Origin: Aplectana chamaeleonis
Taxonomy: Eukaryota; Nematoda; Chromadorea; Rhabditida; Cosmocercidae
Length of the DNA: 64,000 nucleotides
Direction: 5' to 3'
Assembly (NCBI GenBank): GCA_029168955.1
Contig: JAPDOI010000369.1
Span: forward strand, 248,001-312,000
Shown piece by piece: positions 13,101-24,600 of this stretch. The position numbers and the translations under genes were made by a program. The stretch's first letter is position 1. Each line of letters begins with the position of its first letter. The notes beneath the pieces are model-generated. The model had not been told where the DNA came from. It did not search any database and saw only the letters and a program-made list of their open reading frames with translations.

Positions 13101-13572
13101 AGACACAGTACACCCTCAAATATGAATTTTGACATTCTCGTGTAATTGTGTAGAAGACCCCTCCTGCATAACATTTGCCAAATGCGAGATTTCAATTCCT
13201 CCAAATAAGCGAGATATAAGCGACCACCACGGGCCCGACCCCCAACAGCCACCACAGGCCCGGCCCCCATTCTGATTTTCGATCTCAATAGCGGCTAGGC
13301 GGATGGATGATTTTCAACCGAGTCGTCGTTCTTCACTCTCTTTCCGATCTGTCTACTTATCCTGTTTTGCTCTCGTGCCGCGACTGCGAATCAAGAGAAA
13401 TACAGGCATGAGACAGCTCGTCCACCAAATTTTCGCCCTCAAAATACAGGCATTTTCAAGTACCCATATCTTTGTTCGTAGGGGGTCTTGGACGATTTCA
13501 GAAACACTTTTGGTCAGAGTGTGACCCTCTCTAAGATGAGGAAAAAAATAATTTCCTGGGTGTCCTGGGCCT
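13101..13572 (-). mobile_element. TTAA MITE family 1, copy b (inverted)
   Basis: Colinear in reverse complement with the element at 13577-14045. For example, the GAAGACCCCTCC...TTTCAATTCCTCC...AAGCGAGAT stretch matches ATCCCGCTTATTTG...GGAGGGGTC there. Left flank TTGA (13097-13100, degenerate). The right flank TTAA (13573-13576) is shared with the next element. Non-coding. Confidence 0.7.
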
Positions 13573-13576
13573 TTAA

Positions 13577-14045
13577 AGGCATAGAACACCCAGAAAAATA
13601 TTTTTCAGTTTTTCATGCTGATCTAGGAGATGGTCACACGCTGATCACATAGGTATCTCTGAAAACGTCGACGACCCTCTATGAACAAAGTTATGGCTCT
13701 TCAAAGATGCCTATATTTTGAGGGTGGAAAATTGATGAACGAGTTGTCTCAGGCCTGTAATTCTCTTCATTCGCGATCGTTGCGCGAGACCGAGCCAGGA
13801 TATCGAGGCAGTCCGGCAATGGACTGAAGAACGAAGACTCGTTGGGAATTCATCTAAACGTCTAGCCGCTATCGAGCTCAGAAATATGGCTGGGGGTGTG
13901 GCCCGTGGTGATGAGCGAACGGTCGCTTAGATCCCGCTTATTTGCAGGAATTGAGATCTCGCAGTTGGCATGTGTTATATAGGAGGGGTCTACTACACAA
14001 TCAAATAAAAATCACAAATTTCATGTCTGAGAGTGTACTGTGCCT
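13577..14045 (+). mobile_element. TTAA MITE family 1, copy c
   Basis: Begins AGGCATAGAACACCCAG after TTAA (13573-13576) and ends GTACTGTGCCT before TTAA (14046-14049). Its terminal repeats are of the form AGGCAYAGWACACYC. It forms a head-to-head pair with the inverted copy at 13101-13572, giving a near-perfect palindrome of about 950 bp with only the shared TTAA at the centre. Confidence 0.75.
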
Positions 14046-14049
14046 TTAA

Positions 14050-14738
14050 GAACCCTTAGGAGATCGTTGTGCACGAAGTATACCCAAACTGCAGCCGATT
14101 ATACTCACTTGATCAGCTGAAAACATCGATTTTCGACGCAGGGAGTGATACCAATATTTCAGCTCACCGTAACCTGACGAACAGAAAACCGAATCGGCTT
14201 TTCCATTTCGCCGCAAAACGAGGAGCACATGAGCTTCCCATGGGTCTGAAGTCTGTTTGATTGTGAGAGGGACTCTCTACACACAGTGGAAGTTGTCCCG
14301 ATTTCGCTGTTCGACGCGCCACGTTACTCAACCCAAGCGAAGTGGTCCCGAGTGGAATTAGAGCTGCAAGAGGAGGGACAACTTCTCCCTCGTTGTGTAC
14401 AGCGCCCTTGTCCCGTTATGATTGTCAAATAATTAATTTGGCTGAGTGGACGTACAACATTTTAATAATGAACGAATATATAAATTGTTAGCCACTATAA
14501 GAAATCGCGTTGCTTACAAGAGTAGGCCTTCAAAGAGGCAATAAATTGCTTCCTATCTTTTCACAGTCTTCAGCGGAGGTTAGATACTCGTTTAATGTCT
14601 AATAATTCCGTAAAGTGGTTGTGCTATTGGGTATCAAACTGTCCAGTGTGATAAGAGTCCCTAACAGAGATTCTTCAAGATTGAGTCTTTGGTCATAGTA
14701 GTGGGCGCTTCCATCTGGCTGACCGATCCGTAATCGTA
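14050..14738. other. Inter-element region with a short inverted repeat
   Basis: GAAGTTGTCCC (14288-14298) is matched by GGGACAACTTC (14373-14383), with extended partial matches outside it, suggesting a decayed element of about 140 bp. The rest shows no gene. A stretch ending CTATCTTTTCACAG near 14570 resembles a splice acceptor but is not followed by a recognisable exon. Confidence 0.4.
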
Positions 14739-14742
14739 TTAA

Positions 14743-15226
14743 AGGCAGTGTTCACGATAATCTTCGATTTTGAGATTAATCGCTAAATCGATTGTTTGGC
14801 CCCCGGGTAGAACTGAAATGACGAAGAAACCGAGAAAAACGCACCAGAAGGGCACGAAATACTGAAGTATCAGCCCGCCTCTTAAGTATCAATGGAACTG
14901 TTCTATGCAACAATGAAATCTTTTGTGGAACCGTCTTTTGCAATGCTGTACTCTCTGTTGCGTCGTACTTTCCTTCAGACTCTAACTAATACTGTTCTGC
15001 CCAAAATAGTCTTCCACTTTCGATAAGTCCCATTTTCTACCAATGACAACCACCGTGAACATGTTCATCCAACCGGACAACTAGTCGAGGCCATGAAATA
15101 ATGTCACTGAAATAAGACGAATTAGTGCGTTTCTCGCCGTTTCTTCGTGATTTTGGTAACACTTGGTTGCCAACGCATTGTTTTCAGTGGAAAACTTGGA
15201 AACGAGAATCATCGTGAACATTGCCT
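14743..15226. mobile_element. TTAA MITE family 2, long terminal inverted repeats
   Basis: Perfect TTAA flanks (14739-14742 and 15227-15230). Left end AGGCAGTGTTCACGAT, right end in reverse complement AGGCAATGTTCACGAT. The inverted repeats stay alignable for roughly 140 bp (shared ACGAAGAAAC...GAGAAA(A)CGCAC). No transposase. Its ends resemble those of the element at 49648-50255, suggesting a common trans-acting transposase. Confidence 0.75.
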
Positions 15227-15230
15227 TTAA

Positions 15231-15564
15231 CTGCCGATTATAGAGCAATGCATTCACCACCGTTCTTGATATTTTCATAAGCTTTGATACCTCTGCAAAA
15301 ATTTCATAGGAGACATATTATTGACTGATTAGGGAAGTAACGCCGGTCAAGCAGTCAATCAATGAATTATTCAATCATCCAATACAGAAGCATAGACACA
15401 TGGTTAAACAAAATGAAGATACACCATGTTCGCAAACAAACAAGTGACTAAATTAAGTCATAAAAATATACGGTATAAAGGATAGGAAAAAAGGCTCCGC
15501 CGTGGTACAGACCACTGATGATAGAAGATCTTTGCGAGAAAGAGTTTAAATCATTTTTGTTTAG
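15231..15564. other. Intron upstream of CTU2 exon A
   Basis: AT-rich DNA ending in the acceptor TCATTTTTGTTTAG at 15564. Exon A starts in phase 1, so at least one coding exon should lie further upstream. I did not find a CxxC-encoding exon here. Confidence 0.4.
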
Positions 15565-15662
15565 ATACGGACAACCTGAAGACTTCTTACTGCGAAGGCT
15601 GTTTTCTCAAAGTTGTGAAGGGGAAATTTAGATCCGCGCTCAGTAAAAGGAAAATCTATAAG
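15565..15662 (+). CDS. CTU2: CTU2 exon A (CxxC and KFR helix)
   Basis: 98 nt after the acceptor ATTTTTGTTTAG. It starts with the last two bases of a split codon, then reads 32 codons including YCEGCFLKVVKGKFRSAL and ends KRKIYK before the donor AAG|GTTTGT. CEGC corresponds to the second cysteine pair of the CTU2 N-terminal zinc-binding module, and KFR is nearly invariant in the family. The following intron runs to 41166 and contains a MITE and array 2. Confidence 0.75.
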
Positions 15663-18600
15663 GTTTGTTGTTACCACCTTTCTCCATGTGTAGCTCGGTT
15701 GAAAATCGTTGTAGAGTGTGTTACTGTAGAAATTCTTCATTTCAGAAATTTTTGTTGCTCCTTAGGCCATTGTTATACCAGAAGTTTGCGACCGCGACAG
15801 ATGCGGTGAACTGTTACGAATCGTGCCGGGACCAGGCCCAGACAGTAGAAAAATGCCGTCAGAGGAACAGTTTGCAGCTTCTGTCGCGGTCGCTAGCTCG
15901 AATGGGGATGTTATGCCTGAAATGTGGAAACCGCGCGGTAATCGGTCGCTGTCGCTGCTGTCCGTCGCAGCGCAGTGCACTGCGACGAGTGTCAGCGACA
16001 GCGACCCAGCCAAATCCAGTGCCGTGCCGGGTGTTTCTTGGCCTTCAGCGACAGCGACGGCTGGCCCTCAGCGATAGTGACGTCGCAGTGCTCTGCGACC
16101 GCGACAGGCCTGTCGTGGGGTATAACAATGGCCTTAGGAACTGCCGCAACGAATGGGGTCTCACTTCTTAATTGAAATCCTAATTTTGAAAAAGGGCGGC
16201 ATACGACTGCTGAGTTTCGCAACCTTGGGGGAACGTCACTGGCGTCACCATAGGCGGTGCGGCATTATTTTCTCCCGCTTCCGAACCAAAGATCCAGAAA
16301 AGAGAAAAATAACGGAAAAGTTCAGAAATGCTGCAAATGCGTTATGATAACGGGACACCTCCGCTTATCTCTGATCACTTCCAGTTGATTGTTGCCTGTG
16401 TACATGGCGAATAATACTTCCTTCACTGCAACGTCACTCTTTCCGCACTCGAGTTTTTGGTCATACTACGATGGACTTCGAAGGAAATAGACGCTCAGGG
16501 CGGGAACTGGGGCCACCAGTGATTGAGCAGGGCCTCCAGCGTCCAGGCGGAGCCAAGTACCGCGAAATTGGGAAATTGAGCCGACGGCACTGCATTCGGC
16601 GCACGGCAAGCGGCGCGAACCCCCCGGCTTACAGACCCCGGCCAAAGCGCCGCTTCGCGGCGCTTTGTTCGGAATCCGTAAGCCGGGGGGTTCGCGCCGT
16701 TTCGCGGCGCTCCGTCCGGAAGGTGTGTGGCTTTTCTAAACCAATTAAATCTCTCACGGTCAGGAAAACTCCGGCCAAAGCGCCGCTTCGCGGCGCTTTG
16801 TCCGGGAACCGTAAGGGGTCGTTTATACTTCCGTCGCCGAGCGGCGCGGCGAAGTGCATTTCTGTAATATTGATCACACGGCGCGGCACGATCGATATTG
16901 TAGAATCGCACTTCGCCGCGCCGCTCGGCGGCGGAAGGATAAACGACCTCTGAGCCGGGGGGTTCGCGCCGCTTCGCGCCGCTTCGCGGCGCTCTGTCCG
17001 GAAGGTGTGTGGCTTTTGTAAACCAATTAAATCTCTCACGGTCAGGAAACCCCCGGCCAAAGCGCTGCTTCGCGGCGCTTTGTCCGGGAACCGTAAGCCG
17101 GGGGGTTCGCTCCGCTTCGCTGCGCTTTGTCCGGGATCTGTAAGCCGGGGGGTTCGCTCCGCTTCGCGGCGCTCTGTCCGGAAAGTGTGTGGCTTTTCTA
17201 AATCTATTAAATCTCTCACGGTCAGGAAACCCCCGGCCAAAGCGCTGCTTCGCGGCGCTTTGTCCGGGAACCGTAAGCCGGGGGGTTCGCTCCGCTTCGC
17301 TGCGCTTTGTCCGGGATCTGTAAGCCGGGGGGTTCGCTCCGCTTCGCGGCGCTCTGTCCGGAAAGTGTGTGGCTTTTCTAAATCTATTAAATCTCTCACG
17401 GTCAGGAAAACCCCGGCCAAAGCGCCGCTTCGCTGCGCTTTGTCCGGGATCTGTAAGCCGGGGGGTTTGCGCCGCTTCGCGGCGCTCTGTCCGAAAAGTG
17501 TGTGGCTTTTCAAAACCAATTAAATCTTTCACGGTCAGAAAAAACCCGGCCAAAGCGCCGCTTCGCGGCGCTCTGTCCGGAAGGTGTGTGGCTTTTGTAA
17601 ACCAATTAAATCTCTCACGGTCCGGAAAACCCCGGCCAAAGCGCCGCTTCGCTGCGCTTTGTCCGGGATCTGTAAGCCGGGGGGCTCGCGCCGCTTCGCG
17701 GCGCTCTGTCCGGAAAGTGTGTGGCTTTTCTAAATCTATTAGATCTCTCACGGTCAGGAAAAATCCGGCCAAAGCGCCGCTTCGCTGCGCTTTGTCTGGG
17801 AACCGTAAGCCGGGGGGTTCGCGCCGCTTCGCGCCGCTTCGCTGCGCTCTGTCTGGAAAGTGTGTGGCTTTTCAAAACCAATTAAATCTTTCACGGTCAG
17901 AAAAACCCCGGCCAAAGCGCCGCTTCGCTGCGCTTTGTCCGGGATCTGTAAGCCGGAGGGTTCGCTCCGCTTCGCGGCGCTCTGTCCGGAAAGTGTGTGG
18001 CTTTTCTAAATCTATTAAATCTCTCACGGTCAGGAAACCCCCGGCCAAAGCGCCGCTTCGCGGCGCTTTGTCCGGGAACCGTAAGCCAGGGGGTTCGCGC
18101 CGCTTCGCGGCGCTCTATCCGGAAAGTGTGTGGCTTTTCTAAATCTATTAAATCTCTCACGGTCAGGAAAACCCCGGCCAAAGCGCCGCTTCGCTGCGCT
18201 TTGTCCGGGATCTGTAAGCCGGGGGGTTCGGGGCGCTTCGCCGCGCTCTGTCCGAAAAGTGTGTGGCTTTTTAAAACCAAATAAATCTTTCACGGTCAGA
18301 AAAACCCCGGCCAAAGCGCCGCTTCGCGGCGCTTTGTCCGGGATCTGTAAGCCGGGGTCCGCGCCGCTTCGCGGCGCTCTGTCCGGAAGGTGTGTGGCTT
18401 TTGTAAACCAATTAAATCTCTCACGGTCAGGAAAACCCCGGCCAAAGCGCCGCTTCGCTGCGCTTTGTCCGGGATCTGTAAGCCGGGGGGTTCGCGCCGC
18501 TTCGCGGCGCTCTGTCCGGAAAGTGTGTGGCTTTTCTAAATCTATTAAAGCTCTCACGGTCAGGAAAAACCCCGGCCAAAGCGCCGCTTCGCGGCGCTTT

Positions 18601-21600
18601 GTCTGGGAACAGTAAGCCAAGGGGCTCGCGCCGCTTCGCGGCGCTCTGTCTGAAAAGTGTGTGGCTTTTCAAAACCAATTAAATCTCTCACGGTCAGGAA
18701 AACCTCGGCCAAAGCGCCGCTTCGCTGCGCTTTGTCCGGGATCTGTAAGCCGGGGGGTTCGCGCCGCTTCGCGGCGCTCTGTCCGGAAAGTGTGTGGCTT
18801 TTCTAAATCTATTAACTCTCTCACGGTCAGGAAAACCCCGGCCAAAGCACCGCTTCGCGGCGCTTTGTCTGGGAACCGTAAGCCGGGGGGTTCGCGCCGC
18901 ATCGCGCCGCTTCGCGGCGCTCTGTCTGGAAAGTGTGTGGCTTTTCAAAACCAATTAAATCTTTCACGGTCAGAAAAACCCCGGCCAAAGCGCCGCTTCG
19001 CTGTGCTTTGTCCGGGATCTGTAAGCCGGGGGGTTCCCGCCGCTTAGCGGCGCTCTGTCCGGAAGGTGTGTGGCTTTTCAAAACCAATAAAATCTCTCAC
19101 GGTCAGGAAAACCCCGGCCAAAGCGCCGCTTCGCTGCGCTTTGTCCGGGATCTGTAAGCCGGGGGGTTCGCGCCGCTTCGCGGCGCTCTGTCCGGAAAGT
19201 GTGTGGTTTTTCTAAATCTATTAAATCGCTCACGGTCAGGAAAACTCCGGCCAAAGTCGCGCCGCTTCGCGGCGCTTTGTCCGGGAACCGTAAGCCAGGG
19301 GGTTCGCGCCGCTTCGCGGCGCTCTGTCCGGAAGGTGTGTGGCTTTTCTAAACCAATTAAATCTCTCACGGTCAGGAAAACTCCGGCCAAAGCGCCGCTT
19401 CGCGGCGCTTTGTCCGGGAACCGTAAGCCGGGGGTTCGCGCCGCTTCGCGCCGCTTCGCTGCGCTCTGTCTGGAAAGTGTTTGGCTTTTCAAAACCAATT
19501 AAATCTTTCACGGTCAGAAAAAAACCCGGCCAAAGCGCCGCTTCGCGGCGCTTTGTCCGGAATCCGTAAGCCGGGGGGTTCGCGCCGTTTCGCGGCGCTC
19601 CGTCCGGAAGGCGTGTGGCTTTTCTAAACCAATTAAATCTCTCACGGTCAGAAAAAACCCGGCCAAAGCGCCGCTTCGCGGCGCTTTGTCCGGAATCCGT
19701 AAGCCGGGGGGTTCGCGCCGTTTCGCGGCGCTCCGTCCGGAAGGCGTGTGGCTTTTCAAAACCAATTAAATCTTTCACGGTCAGAAAAAACCCCGGCCAA
19801 AGCGCCGCTTCGCTGCGCTTTGTCCGGGATCTGTAAGCCGGGGGTTCGCTCCGCTTCGCGGCGCTCTGTCCGGAAAGTGTGTGGCTTTTCTAAATCTATT
19901 AAACTCACGGTCAGGAAACCCTCGGCCAAAGCGCCGCTTCGCTGCGCTTTGTCCGGGATCTGTAAGCCGGGGGTTCGCGCCGCTTCGCGGCGCTCTGTCC
20001 GGAAGGTGTGTGGCTTTTCTAAACCAATTAAATCTCTCACGGTCAGGAAAACTCCGGCCAAAGCGCCGCTTCGCGGCGCTTTGTCCGGGAACCGTAAGCC
20101 GGGGGTTCGCGCCGCTTCGCGCCGCTTCGCGCCGCTTCGCTGCGCTCTGTCTGGAAAGTGTTTGGCTTTTCAAAACCAAATAAATCTTTCATGGTCAGAA
20201 AAACCCCGGCCAAAGCGCCGCTTCGCTGCGCTTTGTCCGGGATCTGTAAGCCGGGGGGTTCGCTCCGCTTCGCGGCGCTCTGTCCGGAAAGTGTGTGGTT
20301 TTTCTAAATCTATTAAATCGCTCACGGTCAGAAAACCCCCGGCCAAAGCGTCGCTTCGCGGCGCTTTGTCCGGAGACCGTAAGCCAGGGGGTTCGCGCCG
20401 CTTCGCGGCGCTCTGTCCGGAAGGTGTGTGGCTTTTCTAAATCTATTAAATCTCTCACGGTCAGGAAAACCCCGGCCAAAGCGGCGCTTCGCGGCGCTTT
20501 GTCTGGGAACCGTAAGCCGGGGGGTTCGCGCCGCTTCGCGGCGCTCTGTCCGGAAAGTGTGTGGCTTTTCTAAATCTATTAAATCTCTCACGGTCAGGAA
20601 AAACCCGGCCAAAGCGCCGCTTCGCGGCGCTTTGTCCGGGATCTGTAAGCCGGGGGGTTCGCTCCGCTTCGCGGCGCTCTGTCCGGAAGGTGTGTGGCTT
20701 TTGTAAACCAATTAAATCTCTCACGGTCAGGAAAACCCCGGCCAAAGCGCCGCTTCGCTGCGCTTTGTCTGGGAACCGTAAGCCGGGGGGTTCGCGGCGC
20801 TTCGCGCCGCTTCGCGCCGCTTCGGTGCGCTTTGTCTGGAAGGTGTTTGGCTTTTCAAAACCAATTAAATCTTTCACGGTCAGAAAAACCCCGGCCAAAG
20901 CGCCGCTTCGCGGCGCTATGTCCGGGAACCGTAAGCCGGGGGTTCGCGCCGCTTCGCGCCGCTTCGCTGCGCTCTGTCTGGAAAGTGTTTGGCTTTTCAA
21001 AACCAATTAAATCTTTCACGGTCAGAAAAACCCCGGCCAAAGCGCCGCTTCGCTGCGCTTTGTCCGGGATCTATAAGCTGGGGGGTTCGCTCCGCTTCGC
21101 GACGCTCTGTCCGGAAAGTGTGTGGCTTTTCTAAATCTATTAAATCTCTCACGGTCGGGAAACCCCCGGCCAAAGCGCCGCTTCGCGGCGCTTTGTTCGG
21201 GAACCGTAAGCCAGGGGGTTCGCGCCGCTTCGCGGCGCTCTGTCCGGAAGGTGTGTGGCTTTTGTAAACCAATTAAATCTCTCACGGTCAGGAAAACCCC
21301 GGCCAAAGCGCCGCTTCGCTGCGCTTTGTCCGGGATCTGTAAGCCGGGGGGTTCGCGCCGCTCCGCGGCGCTCTGTCCGGAAAGTTTGTGGCTTTTCTAA
21401 ATCTATTAAAGCTCTCACGGTCAGGAAAAACCCGGCCAAAGCGCCGCTTCGCGGTGCTTTGTCTGGGAACCGTAAGCCAAGGGGCTCGCGCCGCTTCGCG
21501 GCGCTCTGTCCGGAAAGTGTGTGGCTTTTCTAAATCTATTAAATCTCTCACGGTCAGGAAAACCCCGGCCAAAGCACCGCTTCGCGGCGCTTTGTCTGGG

Positions 21601-24600
21601 AACCGTAAGCCGGGGGGTTCGCGCCGCATCGCGCCGCTTCGCGGCGCTCTGTCTGGAAAGTGTGTGGCTTTTCAAAACCAATTAAATCTTTCACGGTCAG
21701 AAAAACCCCGGCCAAAGCGCCGCTTCGCTGCGCTTTGTCCGGGATCTGTAAGCCGGGGGGTTCGCTCCGCTTCGCGGCGCTCTGTCCGGAAAGTGTGTGG
21801 CTTTTCTAAATCTATTAAATCTCTCACGGTCAGGAAACCCCCGGCCAAAGCGCCGCTTCGCTGCGCTTTGTCCGGGATCTGTAAGCCGGGGGGTTCGCGC
21901 CGCTTCGCGGCGCTCTGTCCGGAAAGTGTGTGGCTTTTCTAAATCTATTAAATCTCTCACGGTCAGGAAAACCCCGGCCAAAGCGGCGCTTCGCGGCGCT
22001 TTGTCTGGGAACCGTAAGCCGGGGGGTTCGCGCCGCTTCGCGGCGCTCTGTTCGGAAGGTGTGTGGCTTTTCAAAACCAATTAAATCTTTCACGGTCAGA
22101 AAAAACCCTGCCAAAGCGCCGCTTCGCGGCGCTTTGTCCGGAATCCGTAAGCCGGGGGGTTCGCGCCGTTTCGCGGCGCTCCGTCCGGAAGGCGTGTGGC
22201 TTTTCTAAACCAATTAAATCTCTCACGGTCAGGAAAACTCCGGCCAAAGCGCCGCTTCGCGGCGCTTTGTCCGGGAACCGTAAGGGCTCGTTTATACTTC
22301 CGTCGCCGAGCGGCGCGGCGAAGTGCATTTCTGTAATATTGATCACACGGCGCGGCACGATCGATATTGTAGAATCGCACTTCGCCGCGCCGCTCGGCGG
22401 CGGAAGTATAAACGACCTCTAAGCCGGGGGGTTCGCGCCGCTTCGCGCCGCTTCGCGCCGCTTCGCGGCGCTCTCTCCTGAAGGTGTGTGGCTTTTGTAA
22501 ACCAATTAAATCTCTCACGGTCAGGAAAACCCCGGCCAAAGCGCCGCTTCGCTGCGCTTTGTCCGGGATCTGTAAGCCGGGGGGTTCGCTCCACTTCGCG
22601 GCGCTCTGTCCGGAAGGTGTGTGGCTTTTTGTAAACCAATTAAATCTCTCACGGTCAGGAAAACCCCGGCCAAAGCGGCGCTTCGCGGCGCTTTGTCTGG
22701 GAACCGTAAGCCGGGGGCTCCGCGCCGCTTCGCGCCGCTTCGCGGCGCTCTGTCTGGAAAGTGTGTGGCTTTTCAAAACCAATTAAATCTTTCACGATCA
22801 GAAAAAAAACCCGGCCGAAGCGCCGCTTCGCGGCGCTTTGTCCGGAATCCGTAAGCCGGGGGGTTCGCGCCGCTTCGCGGCGCTTTGTCCGGAAACCGTA
22901 AGGGGTCGTTTATAGTTCCGTCGCCGAGCGGCGCGGCGAAGTGCATTTCTGTAATATTGATCACACGGCGCGGCACGATCGATATTGTAGAATCGCACTT
23001 CGCCGCGCCGCTCGGCGGCGGAAGTATAAACGACCTCTAAGCCGGGGGGTTCGCGCCGCTTCGCGCCGCTTCGCGGCGCTCTGTCCGGGAGGTGTGTGGC
23101 TTTTGTAAACCAATTAAATCTCTCACGGTCAGGAAAACCCCGGCCAAAGCGCCGCTTCGCTGCGCTTTGTCCGGGATCTGTAAGCCGGGGGGTTCGCGCC
23201 GCTTCGCGGCGCTCTGTCCGGAAAGTGTGTGGCTTTTCTAAATCTATTAAATCTCTCACGGTCAGGAAAAACCCGGCCAAAGCGCCGCTTCGCGGCGCTT
23301 TGTCCGGGATCTGTAAGCCGGGGGGTTCGCTCCGCTTCGCGGCGCTCTGTCCGGAAGGTGTGTGGCTTTTGTAAACCAATTAAATCTCTCACGGTCAGGA
23401 AAACCCCGGCCAAAGCGCCGCTTCGCTGCGCTTTGTCTGGGAACCGTAAGCCGGGGGGTTCGCGCCGCTTCGCTCCGCTTCGCGACGCTCTGTCCGGAAA
23501 GTGTGTGGCTTTTCTAAATCTATTAAATCTCTCACGGTCGGGAAACCCCCGGCCAAAGCGCCGCTTCGCGGCGCTTTGTTCGGGAACCGTAAGCCAGGGG
23601 GTTCGCGCCGCTTCGCGGCGCTCTGTCCGGAAGGTGTGTGGCTTTTGTAAACCAATTAAATCTTTCACGGTCAGGAAAACCCCGGCCAAAGCGCCGCTTC
23701 GCTGTGCTTTGTCCGGGATCTGTAAGCCGGGGGGTTCGCTCCTCTTCGCTCCGCTTCGCGACGCTCTGTCCGGAAAGTGTGTGGCTTTTCTAAATCTATT
23801 AAATCTCTCACGGTCGGGAAACCCCCGGCCAAAGCGCCGCTTCGCGGCGCTTTGTCTGGGAACCGTAAGCCAAGGGGCTCGCGCCGCTTCGCGGCGCTCT
23901 GTCCGAAGTGTGTGGCTTTTGTAAACCAATTAAATCTTTCACGGTCAGGAAAACCCCGGCCAAAGCGCCGCTTCGCTGTGCTTTGTCCGGGATCTGTAAG
24001 CCGGGGGGTTCGCGCCGCTTCGCGGCGCTCTGTCCGGAAAGTGTGTGGCTTTTCTAAATCTATTAACTCTCTCACGGTCAGGAAAACCCCGGCCAAAGCA
24101 CCGCTTCGCGGCGCTTTGTCTGGGAACCGTAAGCCGGGGGGTTCGCGCCGCATCGCGCCGCTTCGCGGCGCTCTGTCTGGAAAGTGTGTGGCTTTTCAAA
24201 ACCAATTAAATCTCTCACGGTCAGGAAAACCTCGGCCAAAGCGCCGCTTCGCTGCGCTTTGTCCGGGATCTGTAAGCCGGGGGGTTCGCGCCGCTTCGCG
24301 GCGCTCTGTCCGGAAAGTGTGTGGCTTTTCTAAATCTATTAAATCTCTCACGGTCAGGAAAAACCCGGCCAAAGCGCCGCTTCGCGGCGCTTTGTCTGGG
24401 ATCTGTAAGCCGGGGGGTTCGCGCCGCTTCGCGGCGCTCTGTCTGGAAGGTGTGTGGCTTTTGTAAACCAATTAAATCTCTCACGGTCAGGAAAACCCCG
24501 GCCAAAGCGCCGCTTCGCTGCGCTTTGTCCGGGATCTGTAAGCCGGGGGGTTCGCGCCGCTTCGCGGCGCTCTGTCCGGAAAGTGTGTGGCTTTTCTAAA

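Noticed and set aside
15665..16171. 168-codon open frame on the plus strand
   Set aside because: Mostly inside the Harbinger-like MITE (15765-16133) and just after the CTU2 donor. No family resemblance.
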